Positions 1 to 7,500 of a stretch of 30,917 nucleotides of DNA are shown in pieces. Positions within the stretch are counted from its first letter, which is position 1, and each line of letters starts with the position of its first letter. The DNA is from a virus: the IMG/VR virus record IMGVR_UViG_3300028416_000001, positions 1 to 30,917 of that record; one strand, given 5' to 3'. Made by a program: the position numbers and the translations under genes. The notes under the pieces were generated by a model. It saw nothing but the letters and a program-made list of their open reading frames with translations, searched no databases and was not told the origin of the DNA.

Positions 1-127
1 TTGGGTTTTATGAGATATAAGGTAAAGAAAACTAACCTTACTAAACTTCAAAAATATATTGAAGTAATAAAAAAAAGTAAGATTAACATGATAAAAAAAA
101 ATAAATGAGTTACGGAAGCATATACGA
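1..127. repeat. Terminal direct repeat, left copy
   Basis: These 127 bases recur without mismatch at 30791-30917. Both copies hold the same small ORF and the start of the BspA-like gene, and the gene upstream of the right copy joins it by an ATGA overlap. The unique genome is therefore 30790 bp and closes into a circle. A length of exactly 127 matches a common assembler k-mer, so an assembly overlap of a circular or circularly permuted genome is more likely than a real packaged terminal repeat. Confidence 0.95.
10..108 (+). CDS. Small basic protein, 32 aa, at the circle junction
   Basis: A 32-residue ORF rich in lysine, beginning MRYKVKKTNLTK and ending KNK. I do not recognise it. It is supported by translational coupling: its start overlaps the stop of the connector gene (seen at 30800-30803 in the right copy) and its stop overlaps the start of the BspA-like gene at 105, both as ATGA. 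It sits between a head-tail connector and the first tail-fibre gene, so a minor structural or assembly role is possible but only inferred. It appears twice because of the terminal repeat. Confidence 0.55.
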   Translation: MRYKVKKTNLTKLQKYIEVIKKSKINMIKKNK

Positions 128-1007
128 AGAAAGTTGGTGGGGTAGTCCTACAGAAAATGATTGGGGTAGCAGCTATTATGATTTAGCTTCAAGCGGTTTA
201 GTGGGGTTTGTTTTTGATGTAGATACTACACAAGCTGGTGTTTCTAGTTCAACACAATTTAAATTACCTTTAGCTTCTAATGGTACAACTAATGCAGAAG
301 TCGATTGGGGAGATGGTAGTAAAGATACTTTAACAAGTTGGAATCAAGCTGAAACAACACACACTTATTCAGCAAGTGGAACATACACTATTACTATAAC
401 AGGAACTTTAGAGGGTTGGTTTATTAATAATGGTGGAGATAAGCTAAAAATAAAAGAGGTTAAAAATTGGGGTAATGGAGATGGCTTAACGCTTAAGAAT
501 ATTAATGGTGGTTATTTTATGGGTGCTAGTAATATGACTTGTATAGCAACTGACTCACCTACTATATCTGCCACTAATTTTCAACAAGTATTTAGAGATG
601 CAAGTAGTATTGTAAGCGGTGTTAAAAATTGGGATGTTTCTGGTGTTACAAATTTAATATTTGCTTTTTATCAAGCTAATGATTTTAATGAAGATTTAAG
701 TAATTGGGATGTTAGTAATGTTACTAACTTTAGATATTGTTTTGAAAGATGTTTTGATTTAGACCAAAGTTTTGCGAGCTGGGATATGAGTAGTGCTACA
801 GATGTTGGTAGGATGTTTAAATCTACAACTATGTCTACTGCTAATTATGATGCAACTCTTATAGGGTGGGCATCACAGAGTTTAAATAGTGGTTTATCTA
901 TTGACTTTGGAAGTGCAAGATACACTGCTGGTGGAGATGCTGAAACGGCTAGAAACACATTAATTAATACTTATGGTTGGACTATCGTAGATGGTGGAAG
1001 TGTTTAA
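105..1007 (+). CDS. BspA/DUF285-repeat protein, probable receptor-binding tail protein
   Basis: 300 aa. The N-terminal third (about residues 33-105) resembles a PKD/Ig-like beta domain, with an EVDWGDGS turn and a THTYSASGTYTITITG strand pair. Residues about 165-245 contain at least three BspA-type leucine-rich (DUF285) units built on NWDVSxVTN...F..., and the end (GWTIVDGG) is typical of the family. BspA repeats are common in bacterial surface proteins that bind host ligands; in a phage they suggest a tail-tip or fibre protein that binds the cell surface. It begins a run of tail-fibre-like genes after the connector. Start ATG overlaps the preceding stop. Receptor binding is inferred; the repeat identification is fairly secure. 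Confidence 0.75.
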   Translation: MSYGSIYEESWWGSPTENDWGSSYYDLASSGLVGFVFDVDTTQAGVSSSTQFKLPLASNGTTNAEVDWGDGSKDTLTSWNQAETTHTYSASGTYTITITGTLEGWFINNGGDKLKIKEVKNWGNGDGLTLKNINGGYFMGASNMTCIATDSPTISATNFQQVFRDASSIVSGVKNWDVSGVTNLIFAFYQANDFNEDLSNWDVSNVTNFRYCFERCFDLDQSFASWDMSSATDVGRMFKSTTMSTANYDATLIGWASQSLNSGLSIDFGSARYTAGGDAETARNTLINTYGWTIVDGGSV

Positions 1008-1016
1008 TATATAATT

Positions 1017-1223
1017 ATGGAAAAAAGAGTAGATTTATGTTATCCAGATCAAGAGACATATTTTATATGTTGGGATAATGAAAGAGAAAATATAAAGGCT
1101 TATGATAGTGTTACACCTATTCAATGTTTAGGTACTAAATGGGACGAAATAGACTATTATATAATAAAAGATTTATGGCTTGAAGTATTGAATAATAATG
1201 GTATTGATACTGAATATTTATAG
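1017..1223 (+). CDS. Hypothetical protein, 68 aa
   Basis: Unrecognised 68-aa acidic protein with several aromatic residues (for example CYPDQETYFICWDNE near the start) and three cysteines. No signal peptide or membrane segment. It lies 9 bp after the BspA-like gene and 2 bp before the next, inside the distal tail operon, and its ATG is preceded by an AT-rich stretch with no Shine-Dalgarno. It could be a fibre chaperone or a small structural component, but nothing in the sequence decides this. Confidence 0.55.
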   Translation: MEKRVDLCYPDQETYFICWDNERENIKAYDSVTPIQCLGTKWDEIDYYIIKDLWLEVLNNNGIDTEYL

Positions 1224-1225
1224 TT

Positions 1226-1684
1226 ATGATAACTAAAATAGCATCAGCTAAACATAGTAATAAAATAAACAGACAGAAGTCTGCACACAAAGATAAGGTA
1301 GCTTTTAATCGTAGGCACTATTTAGGTGGTACAGGTAATTATACTTTGTATCAAGGCGGTGCGAGTACAGCTTTTCCTTATGCTTATGGATCAATTCCAG
1401 TTCCTTTTGATTGTTATGTTTCAAGCGTTACAATGACTGCAAATAAATACAGCTCTTATGGAACTCCTACTGGAACAAGTGCAACTGTTCAAATATATAA
1501 GAACGACCATCTAACTCAAGTAGGAATGCAAACGCTCACTTATACACCAAGCGAGGGTATGAGATTAACTTTTCGATTCGCTCATGATATTCCAATCAGT
1601 GCAGATGATAAAATCTGGGTGCGTTGGCAATCCAACGGAATCTGGAGGTATGTAGATAGCACAGTAATTTTAACAGAAAGATAA
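1226..1684 (+). CDS. Putative tail appendage protein, 152 aa
   Basis: 152 aa. A basic N-terminus (about 30 residues, many K and R) is followed by a beta-rich Gly/Ser/Tyr/Thr domain with alternating hydrophobic strands (CYVSSVTMTANKYSS; ATVQIYKNDH; DDKIWVRWQSNG). This pattern is typical of beta-sandwich appendage domains on phage fibres. It sits between two other fibre-like genes, and its TAA stop shares a base with the next ATG (TAATG). Exact function is unknown. The stretch from about 1500 to 1640 uses more C-ending codons than its surroundings, hinting at recent exchange. Confidence 0.6.
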   Translation: MITKIASAKHSNKINRQKSAHKDKVAFNRRHYLGGTGNYTLYQGGASTAFPYAYGSIPVPFDCYVSSVTMTANKYSSYGTPTGTSATVQIYKNDHLTQVGMQTLTYTPSEGMRLTFRFAHDIPISADDKIWVRWQSNGIWRYVDSTVILTER

Positions 1685-3441
1685 TGAGTAAACCTAAATT
1701 AGCACTAATTCCAAGCGGATATAAAAGTGGTAAAGTATATTCTATTTTACCTAATGATGCAAGTGGAGATTTTGATTTTACAAGACAGTCAATAGGTACA
1801 AGAGTACGCAAAGATGGTTTAATAGAGGAAGCTAAAACTGTTGGCAGTATTACTAATGAACTTTTATATAGTGAAGAGTTTACAGGTTTATATTGGGGTA
1901 CAATTAATACAACAATAACTTCAAATCAAGAACTTGCACCAAACGGAACAAATACTGCCGACAAATTACAAAGAACTTCAACAAGTGCTTCTTATAGACA
2001 GCACAGTATAAGCAAGTCATCAACTGCAAAAAAATACACTACTTCTGTATATTTAAAAAAAGGTAGCCACGATTATTTTGCTTTAAGAACACAAGGGAGT
2101 TATCCAAGCAGAGTAGATATTAGATTTAGATTTGATACTGAACAAATATATTATGCAACCGCAGTTTCTAATTTTACTTTATATGATTATGGAGTTGAAG
2201 TTTTAGCTAATGATTGGTATAGGTTACATTATACTTATGAAACTGATACTTATAATAATATTAATGTTTCGTTTAGTCCACGTCATTCAGATGGCAATAT
2301 TGATAGTAGTGATAGTGGTTCTACTGCTCACGCTTTTGTTTGGGGTGCTATGGTTAGTGAGGGTGCTTTATCTGATTACATAAAAACAGAGGGCAGTCAA
2401 GAAACTAAAAGAGTAGAAACCTTTACAGATGTTCCAAGATTAGATTGGTTAAATAGCAACTGTCCTAGTTTACTTTTAGAGCCACAAAGAACAAACTATT
2501 GTTTAAATAATACTCAATTACACTTAAATAGTACGTTATCTTCAGGTGCTACAATAACTTTAACAGGAAACTATGCTACTGCTCCTAATGGCACTTTAAC
2601 TGCTACAAGATTACAAGCTACAGGTAGTGGCTCAAATTATGCTTATCTATCAATGAATGGGACAAACCCAACAACAGATGGAAGTGGCGGGGGTTATTAT
2701 CGTTCTTCAGTATATGTAAAGAGTAATACAGGTAATACTCAAAATATTATTTTGTTCGCGGCAGGTGCTCCATCACCTTACACTCGAGAAGTTACTACTG
2801 AATGGACTAGAATAGAAATACTAGGATATAGACCCGCTAATGCAAAATATACCTATATTGGCTATAGTAGTGGTGCTGATAGTGACTTAGACTTTTTAGC
2901 TTGGGGTGGTCAAACTGAATTGGTAAATAGTTACGCATCAAGTTTGATTTACACAGGAGCAAGTGCAGTAACAAGATTAAAAGATGAGTGTATAAATGGT
3001 GGGGATAGTGATTTATTTGATATTACAGAGGGTACTTTTTTTGTAGATGTAACGCCTTATATAAATACAAGTTCAAATCATTATATAAGTTTAAATGATG
3101 GTGGCAGTTCAGATAGATTTGTCTTTATTTTTCAGTCAAACGGTACGCAAGTTAGATTATTTGGTGTAAGTGCAACTGTTAATTTTTTATCACATTACCA
3201 AAACATAACGTTTAATCAAAGAAATAAGTTAGCGGTTACTTTTAAAGAAGATGAGTTTAAGTTTTATCTTAATGGAAGTTTAGTACATACAGATACAAGC
3301 GGAAGTATGCCAACAGGTCTAAACCAATTAGATTTTAGTGAGAATAATGGGAATAGAAATTTTGAGGGCAAAGTACACGATACAAGAGTTTACGACAGAG
3401 TATTAATAGAAGCAGAAGCAATAGAACTAACAACACTATGA
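1684..3441 (+). CDS. Tail fibre/spike protein with tandem sugar-binding-like domains and LamG-like lectin domain
   Basis: 585 aa. After a short N-terminal segment (YSILPNDASGDFDFTR) there are two similar domains, about residues 55-240 and 265-435. Each has an APNGTxTAxxL element, a Y-x-S-V-Y-x-K strand, a W-x-R strand and a W-G-x element near its end, as in phage spike-fibre/carbohydrate-binding modules. Residues about 445-585 form a concanavalin A/LamG-like domain (EGTFFVDVTPYI; RNKLAVTFKEDEFKFYLNG; DTRVYDRVLIEAEAIEL). Such proteins usually bind surface polysaccharide; no depolymerase motif was seen. Glycine is mostly GGT and leucine TTA, unlike the GGA-rich central genome. Likely the main host-recognition fibre. 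Confidence 0.75.
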   Translation: MSKPKLALIPSGYKSGKVYSILPNDASGDFDFTRQSIGTRVRKDGLIEEAKTVGSITNELLYSEEFTGLYWGTINTTITSNQELAPNGTNTADKLQRTSTSASYRQHSISKSSTAKKYTTSVYLKKGSHDYFALRTQGSYPSRVDIRFRFDTEQIYYATAVSNFTLYDYGVEVLANDWYRLHYTYETDTYNNINVSFSPRHSDGNIDSSDSGSTAHAFVWGAMVSEGALSDYIKTEGSQETKRVETFTDVPRLDWLNSNCPSLLLEPQRTNYCLNNTQLHLNSTLSSGATITLTGNYATAPNGTLTATRLQATGSGSNYAYLSMNGTNPTTDGSGGGYYRSSVYVKSNTGNTQNIILFAAGAPSPYTREVTTEWTRIEILGYRPANAKYTYIGYSSGADSDLDFLAWGGQTELVNSYASSLIYTGASAVTRLKDECINGGDSDLFDITEGTFFVDVTPYINTSSNHYISLNDGGSSDRFVFIFQSNGTQVRLFGVSATVNFLSHYQNITFNQRNKLAVTFKEDEFKFYLNGSLVHTDTSGSMPTGLNQLDFSENNGNRNFEGKVHDTRVYDRVLIEAEAIELTTL

Positions 3442-3770
3442 TAAAGGTAGGCAAATATATTTTTGATAACGAGGCACAAGCTGAAACTAAAATAAAAGGT
3501 TTAGGGGTAGACAAAGACGAAAACGGAAATGAATACCCAACGCACAGCCACGCAATAGTAAGACTTGGAAGAGAAGTAATAGAAGAGGGAGAAACTGATG
3601 CAGAGGGCAATGTAATTAAAGAAACTGTACTAAGTGAAAAATACCTAATAGATGTAGTATGGAATGGAATAGAAGAACACCCATACGGGTGGAAAAGCTA
3701 TGCAGTAACTCCAAGTGGAGAGCCTTTACATAACTTTTATGGTGTTGATTATTTAGAAAATAAAATGTAA
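3438..3770 (+). CDS. Hypothetical protein, 110 aa, fibre-operon end
   Basis: 110-aa acidic protein with no membrane segment. Its N-terminus (MIKVGKYIFDNEAQAETKIK) and DKDENGNEYPTHSHAIVRLG stretch look like a compact mixed alpha/beta fold. The ATG overlaps the stop of the fibre gene (ATGA) and its own stop overlaps the next ATG (TAATG), so it is coupled between fibre and lysis genes. A tail-associated or fibre-assembly role would fit the position. No catalytic motif is visible. Confidence 0.55.
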   Translation: MIKVGKYIFDNEAQAETKIKGLGVDKDENGNEYPTHSHAIVRLGREVIEEGETDAEGNVIKETVLSEKYLIDVVWNGIEEHPYGWKSYAVTPSGEPLHNFYGVDYLENKM

Positions 3771-3943
3771 TGAGCATACAAGATTTGAAAATAGCTTTTT
3801 TTAATGCCATAAGTTTAGGGGTTAGTTTTACTGCAGTAGAAAATAGTTTAAAGATTATTCTTCTACTAGCTTCTATTATATATACGTTCCAAAAGATATA
3901 CGAAACGTACAAGAAAAAAAAGTCTAATGACAAAGAACTTTAA
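3770..3943 (+). CDS. Small holin-like membrane protein, 57 aa
   Basis: 57 aa, start ATG inside the TAATG overlap at 3768-3772. A hydrophobic N-terminal half is followed by one clear membrane-spanning segment (LKIILLLASIIYTF) and a strongly basic C-terminus (YKKKKSNDKEL). Its last 17 bp overlap the endolysin gene. A short membrane protein with a charged tail directly upstream of an endolysin is the usual layout for a holin, which would permeabilise the inner membrane at the end of infection. The assignment rests on topology and neighbours, not on a family match. Confidence 0.65.
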   Translation: MSIQDLKIAFFNAISLGVSFTAVENSLKIILLLASIIYTFQKIYETYKKKKSNDKEL

Positions 3944-4310
3944 AATTCATGAGTTTGAATGTAAGTGCGGTTGCAAGATGCCACTGGAAGTTTATGAGAA
4001 TATCATCAAACTTGCTGGACAGCTCCAGAGGTTAAGAGATTATACTGGAAGACCAATCACAATAAACAGTGCCTACAGATGTTCAGATCATAATTCTAAA
4101 ATAAAAGGAAGTAGCAGAAGTCAGCACTTATTGGGTAAAGCAGCAGATATCACAATCCAAAGCTTGAAGCCAGCAGAAGTCTTTGTAATTATTGAGGACT
4201 TGATTGATATGGGAGAACTTTTGCAAGGTGGAGTTGGAGCTTATGATACGTTTACTCACTATGATATAAGAAGAACAAAAGCACGTTGGAATTATGCCAG
4301 GAAAGTATAA
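3927..4310 (+). CDS. Endolysin, M15-family peptidase
   Basis: 127 aa, about the length of single-domain phage M15A (D-Ala-D-Ala carboxypeptidase-like) endolysins. It shows the SAYRCxxHN element at 48-56, the zinc ligands in SQHLLGKAAD (H67, D74) and the third ligand in HYD (H111). The predicted reaction is zinc-dependent cleavage of the peptide cross-links of peptidoglycan. No signal peptide is present, so release would depend on a holin, consistent with membrane proteins encoded on both sides. It overlaps the upstream gene by 17 bp and the downstream gene by 17 bp. Confidence 0.88.
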   Translation: MTKNFKIHEFECKCGCKMPLEVYENIIKLAGQLQRLRDYTGRPITINSAYRCSDHNSKIKGSSRSQHLLGKAADITIQSLKPAEVFVIIEDLIDMGELLQGGVGAYDTFTHYDIRRTKARWNYARKV

Positions 4311-4773
4311 ACAGAAACATGGAACGACAAGAGTTGGAGATGCTCTACGTTGGTTAGTTAGACAAGGAAAGGAAGTTGCTCCAGAGATTCTTAATGTTGC
4401 TGGAAGCATTACTGGTATAGATCAATTGAAAGAGTTAGCTGATAAGATAAAAGGAGACAAGGAGCTTTCAGAGATTGACAAAGAGATGCTACTGGAAGAG
4501 CTAAGATACGACATGATTGAGATGCAAGAAACAACAAAACGTTGGGTTGCAGATATGAATAGTGATTCCTGGCTTTCAAAAAACATAAGACCATTATCTT
4601 TAGGTTTTTTAACAATTACTTTATTTATTTACATAATTCTTGACAGCTCTTTGGAGGGGTTTAAGATTGATTCTAACTGGATTGATTTATTGTCTTCACT
4701 TTTATTGTTAGTTTATGGAGGATACTTCGGAATGAGATCAGCAGAAAAAATCACTAAACACTGGAAAAAATAA
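4294..4773 (+). CDS. Holin-like protein of the 3TM/GTA-holin type
   Basis: 159 aa. A basic N-terminus and a charged helical region (about 40-85) precede the motif SWLSKNIRPL near residue 93, then two hydrophobic segments (LGFLTITLFIYIILD; DLLSSLLLLVYGGYFGM) and a basic tail. The W-x-x-x-N-I-R-P motif just before membrane helices is typical of holins of the 3TM gene-transfer-release family. Together with the 57-aa protein upstream, it gives the lysis cassette two membrane proteins; which one sets lysis timing cannot be told. It is the last gene before an early promoter. Confidence 0.72.
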   Translation: MPGKYKQKHGTTRVGDALRWLVRQGKEVAPEILNVAGSITGIDQLKELADKIKGDKELSEIDKEMLLEELRYDMIEMQETTKRWVADMNSDSWLSKNIRPLSLGFLTITLFIYIILDSSLEGFKIDSNWIDLLSSLLLLVYGGYFGMRSAEKITKHWKK

Positions 4774-4777
4774 TTTT

Positions 4778-4812
4778 TTTGTTTTATATTTAAAAAATAA
4801 TATATAACTTTG
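4778..4812 (+). promoter_or_regulatory. Bacteroidota-type promoter upstream of ninG
   Basis: TTTG at 4778-4781 and TAACTTTG at 4805-4812 match the Bacteroidota primary-sigma consensus (TTTG then TAnnTTTG). The spacing of 23 nt is slightly longer than the usual 19-21. It lies in the 133-bp gap after the lysis cassette and leaves an AT-rich leader of nearly 90 nt before the ATG at 4907. Confidence 0.65.
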
Positions 4813-4906
4813 AGCTATTTATTATAAAAAAATGTTTTCTAATTATATAGATACATATATTTCTAAAAAAATAGTAATAAATATATGACTTCGGAATTGT
4901 AATCTT

Positions 4907-5305
4907 ATGCCAAAAAAAACTCTAAAATACTGGAAAACTAAGATTGATAAAGTATTTCACGAATATATAAGGAGAAGAGATGCAGACAATGTATCTGGAT
5001 ACTGCTCTTGCATATCTTGTGGAAAGCAAGTGCACTTTTCTGAAACAGATGCTGGACATTTTATATCAAGGCAACATCTTATAACTCGATATGATGAAAG
5101 GAACGTTCATGCACAGTGTCGTAAATGCAACCGCTTTGAATATGGGAGACAGTATGAATACAGCTTGAAGCTTGGAGAGGAGTTAAGTCAAGAGCTTCTT
5201 ACATTATCAAGAGGAGTGCTTAAACTTACTGATCCAGAATGGTTGGAAGTATTCCAGGATTTTAAGACTAAGCTTGATGATCTTAAAAGCAAACAAAACT
5301 TTTAA
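4907..5305 (+). CDS. ninG: NinG/Rap-like recombination endonuclease
   Basis: 132 aa. The cysteine/histidine arrangement matches NinG (Rap): C33, C35 and C38 (YCSCISCGK), then AGHFISR (H51), ERNVHAQC (C71) and RKCN (C74), an HNH-like zinc-bound fold. NinG proteins of lambdoid phages are structure-specific endonucleases that aid recombination at branched DNA. It is a single-gene unit: a Bacteroidota-type promoter lies upstream and a hairpin terminator downstream at 5415-5442. The start is the first ATG after a long AT-rich leader. Confidence 0.82.
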   Translation: MPKKTLKYWKTKIDKVFHEYIRRRDADNVSGYCSCISCGKQVHFSETDAGHFISRQHLITRYDERNVHAQCRKCNRFEYGRQYEYSLKLGEELSQELLTLSRGVLKLTDPEWLEVFQDFKTKLDDLKSKQNF

Positions 5306-5308
5306 TTG

Positions 5309-5400
5309 TTAATAACTCTTTAGCGTTTTAATCTTTCTTTTTTATTTATTATCTATATTTGATTAAAGATATAATCTTTGTTTTTTGTTATCAAAGAGTT
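5309..5400. repeat. Nested inverted repeats in an AT-rich gap
   Basis: Three inverted repeats nest between ninG and its terminator: AACTCTTT (5314-5321) with AAAGAGTT (5393-5400), TTTGAT (5358-5363) with ATCAAA (5390-5395), and an inner hairpin AAAGAT-ATA-ATCTTT (5365-5379). The surroundings are nearly all A/T. This could be an origin, an operator or a transcript-end structure. It is the only sizeable gap in the early region. Confidence 0.45.
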
Positions 5401-5414
5401 AACCAACTCGGAAA

Positions 5415-5442
5415 GAGCCACCATGATAGGTGGTTTTTTTTT
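5415..5442 (+). terminator. Rho-independent terminator after ninG
   Basis: CCACC (5418-5422), a 6-nt loop, GGTGG (5429-5433), extended by G-U and A-U pairs, followed by nine T (5434-5442). It closes the ninG transcript just upstream of the next early promoter. Confidence 0.88.
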
Positions 5443-5449
5443 GTAATAA

Positions 5450-5482
5450 TTTGTGAATAATTAAAATATTTTTATAACTTTG
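5450..5482 (+). promoter_or_regulatory. Bacteroidota-type early promoter for the replication operon
   Basis: TTTG (5450-5453), 21 nt, then TAACTTTG (5475-5482): an excellent match to the Bacteroidota housekeeping-sigma consensus. It lies directly after the terminator and about 32 nt before the ATG at 5515, and would drive the tightly overlapping genes starting there. Confidence 0.82.
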
Positions 5483-5514
5483 GGATATTATTAACTTTTT
5501 ATAACATTAAACAA

Positions 5515-5715
5515 ATGAATTTATTAGAAAGATTGAAGCCACACTACAAGCAAGAGCTTGAGAAGTGGAACTTAAAGATTCCAGATTTAGTTGCAAGAAT
5601 CAGTGAAGATTTAGAAAACGAGAGATTTGTTCACAAACTTAGGTATGAAACAATCATTGACTTAAATTTTGTCTTTGGGAGTTTAGATGCTTTCCAATTT
5701 TTTGAAGAGATATGA
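5515..5715 (+). CDS. Hypothetical early protein, 66 aa
   Basis: 66 aa, helical and charged (LLERLKPHYKQELEKWNLK), with no membrane segment or known motif. It is the first gene behind the strong early promoter at 5450-5482, a position where phages often encode small host-takeover or replication-accessory proteins. Its stop overlaps the next start as ATGA. Function unknown. Confidence 0.65.
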   Translation: MNLLERLKPHYKQELEKWNLKIPDLVARISEDLENERFVHKLRYETIIDLNFVFGSLDAFQFFEEI

Positions 5716-5855
5716 CACATGCAGAAGATGTAAGGAGAGTATCATCTCCATCACAAGTTGATTTTTTAAACGCAAGAATTAAAGCTCTTGAAAAACGTGT
5801 AGAATTTCTTGAAGCATTAATTGAAGTAAATAATTTAATAACAGAAGAGGAATGA
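5712..5855 (+). CDS. Small coiled-coil protein, 47 aa
   Basis: 47 aa, from the ATG overlapping the previous stop to a TGA overlapping the next ATG. Residues about 16-45 have a heptad pattern (FLNARIKALEKRVEFLEALI) consistent with a short dimeric coiled coil. Small coiled-coil ORFs like this are common in early phage operons. Coupling on both sides supports expression. Function unknown. Confidence 0.6.
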   Translation: MTHAEDVRRVSSPSQVDFLNARIKALEKRVEFLEALIEVNNLITEEE

Positions 5856-6259
5856 ATAAACAAAAACTAACAGAGTTATACAAAAAGTATAACCTTACAA
5901 AAGAAGATTTCTTTAAACACCAACACTATACAATCATTACAAGACAGGGTATTGACAAGATACAAGCTCTTGAGCAAATGAGCGTTAGTTATGAAGTTAT
6001 AAGATGTGAGCCAAATTTCGCAGTATTTAAAGCTCATGCAGAGAAAGATGGAAAGAGTATTGAAACCTTTGGAAGTGCTTTGAAAGGAGCTAATTACAAA
6101 GATGGAAATACTAACTCTTGGTATGTGCCAGAGATGGCAGAAAAACGTGCAATGAGCAGAGCAGTTTTGAAACTAACTGGCTTTTATGAACTCGGAGTAT
6201 TCGGAGAAGATGAAAGCGAAAGTTTCAAGAAACCAAAAACAGAATTTAAAACCCTTTAA
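5852..6259 (+). CDS. Putative recombination/ssDNA-annealing-associated protein
   Basis: 135 aa. The most distinctive stretch is WYVPEMAEKRAMSRAVLKL (residues about 89-107), followed by GFYELGVFGEDE. A P-x-MAEKRAxxRAVLKL-x-G pattern occurs in phage proteins found beside SSB and annealing proteins, and is usually annotated as recombination-related. Here the SSB-like gene follows 11 bp downstream and a RepA-like ATPase after it, so a role in handling single-stranded DNA during replication or recombination is plausible. There is no nuclease motif. Function is inferred mainly from context. Confidence 0.5.
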   Translation: MNKQKLTELYKKYNLTKEDFFKHQHYTIITRQGIDKIQALEQMSVSYEVIRCEPNFAVFKAHAEKDGKSIETFGSALKGANYKDGNTNSWYVPEMAEKRAMSRAVLKLTGFYELGVFGEDESESFKKPKTEFKTL

Positions 6260-6270
6260 TATATATAAAT

Positions 6271-6573
6271 ATGAGTGCATTAATTAATTTTAGTTTAAAT
6301 GTAGCAAAGCTACCAAAAGAAAAGTTTATTGCTGGAAAAGATGGAGCAGTTTACGTAAATCTCACAATGAGCGTCAATGATGAAACAAGATACGGTAATA
6401 ATACTGGAATCTATGTCAGTCAATCTCAAGAGGAAAGAGAAGCCAAAAAGCAAAAGACTTACTTAGGCAATGGAAAAGTGGTCTGGAACAATGGCACAAT
6501 CGTAAATGCAGAGCGTGAAGCAGCTCCAGAAGTGGAAGCTTCTCCGCAAGAAGCAGCAGATCTACCTTTTTAA
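6271..6573 (+). CDS. ssb: Single-stranded DNA-binding protein (SSB-like)
   Basis: 100 aa. The N-terminal part has the strand pattern of a short OB-fold (INFSLNVAKLPKEKF; AVYVNLTMSVND). After an alanine/glutamate-rich linker the protein ends in AADLPF, the acidic-hydrophobic C-terminal tip by which bacterial SSBs bind partner proteins. That tail is the best evidence. It would coat single-stranded DNA during phage replication. It lies between a recombination-like gene and a RepA-like ATPase, and a UUCG-loop terminator follows immediately. Confidence 0.72.
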   Translation: MSALINFSLNVAKLPKEKFIAGKDGAVYVNLTMSVNDETRYGNNTGIYVSQSQEEREAKKQKTYLGNGKVVWNNGTIVNAEREAAPEVEASPQEAADLPF

Positions 6574-6579
6574 TTTAGA

Positions 6580-6605
6580 GGGGAGCTTCGGCTTCCCTTT
6601 TTTTT
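6580..6605 (+). terminator. Rho-independent terminator with UUCG tetraloop
   Basis: GGGGAGC (6580-6586), TTCG loop, GCTTCCC (6591-6597): seven pairs including one G-U, then eight T (6598-6605). It sits just after the SSB stop and probably reduces, rather than blocks, transcription of the ATPase operon downstream, for which no clear separate promoter is seen. Confidence 0.9.
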
Positions 6606-6639
6606 ATATATTTATGATAACAAAAAACTATATTAAAAA

Positions 6640-7500
6640 ATGACAGAAAAGGAAACAACAGACAGAATGTTAATGGAGCTAATCAAGGAAGAGTGCGAAG
6701 TCAATACGACAGAAGTTCTTGACTATCCTCCAACTGCTTTGAGTTTAGGAAATAAAACAATCCAGACAAAAGCTGGAGAGATAACTTTTCCAGTTCCAAT
6801 CGGAACGTATGGTAACTTCTCATTTGTTCAAGCTCCACCAAAGACTAAAAAGACATTCTTTATTACTCTCCTTGCTTCGGTATATTTGAGTGGAGGTAAT
6901 AATTTTGGAGGAAAGATTTTAGGACACAGAGAGGGAAAGTGCTTGATTCATTTCGATACAGAACAAGGGCACTGGCACTCACAACGAGTATTCAAAAGAG
7001 TGCTTGATATGGCTAACATGAAAAATCCTGGATGCTACCAAACTTATGCTTTGAGGACTATTAATTATAAACAAAGAATGGAGTTCATTGAGTTCTGCTT
7101 AAAGGAAAATGGAGATAAGAATGGAGTTGTTGTAATTGATGGTATTGCTGATTTAGTTAGTGATGTAAATAATCTTGAGGAAAGCAATCTTTGTGTGCAG
7201 AAAATAATGGAGTGGAGTGCAAAGTTTAACTGTCATATTATTACAGTGATACATTCCAATTATGGAAGCGACAAACCGACTGGACATCTTGGATCATTCC
7301 TTGAGAAAAAAACGGAGAGCCAGATTCAGCTTGAAGCAAATACAGTAAACAAAGATTGGATAACAGTGAGCTGTAAACGTTCAAGGGGATACGCTTTTGA
7401 AACGTTTAGCTTTAGCATAAATGAATACGGATTACCTTTTGTGGTTGGAGAGATTTATGACCCACTGGAATATTATGTGCCAAAAAAATTAGATGTATGA
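6640..7500 (+). CDS. RepA/DnaB-like RecA-fold ATPase, probable replicative helicase or loader
   Basis: 286 aa. RecA-type ATPase core: Walker A-like APPKTKKT at 65-72, FDTEQ at 104-108, Walker B VVVIDG at 162-167, and a histidine sensor region IHSNYGSDKPTGHLGS followed by EKKTESQIQLE, as in the RepA-like AAA_25 family. These ring ATPases unwind DNA or load the replisome on plasmid and phage origins. The P-loop departs from GxxxxGK[S/T], with A replacing the first Gly and K replacing the second. No primase, DNA polymerase or zinc domain is attached. It starts an ATGA-coupled series. Confidence 0.75.
   Translation: MTEKETTDRMLMELIKEECEVNTTEVLDYPPTALSLGNKTIQTKAGEITFPVPIGTYGNFSFVQAPPKTKKTFFITLLASVYLSGGNNFGGKILGHREGKCLIHFDTEQGHWHSQRVFKRVLDMANMKNPGCYQTYALRTINYKQRMEFIEFCLKENGDKNGVVVIDGIADLVSDVNNLEESNLCVQKIMEWSAKFNCHIITVIHSNYGSDKPTGHLGSFLEKKTESQIQLEANTVNKDWITVSCKRSRGYAFETFSFSINEYGLPFVVGEIYDPLEYYVPKKLDV

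Noticed and set aside
6600-6640. TTTATATATTTATG stretch before the RepA-like ATPase gene as a late-type promoter
   Set aside because: The required upstream box position is occupied by the terminator hairpin, and the following ATG is not a gene start.
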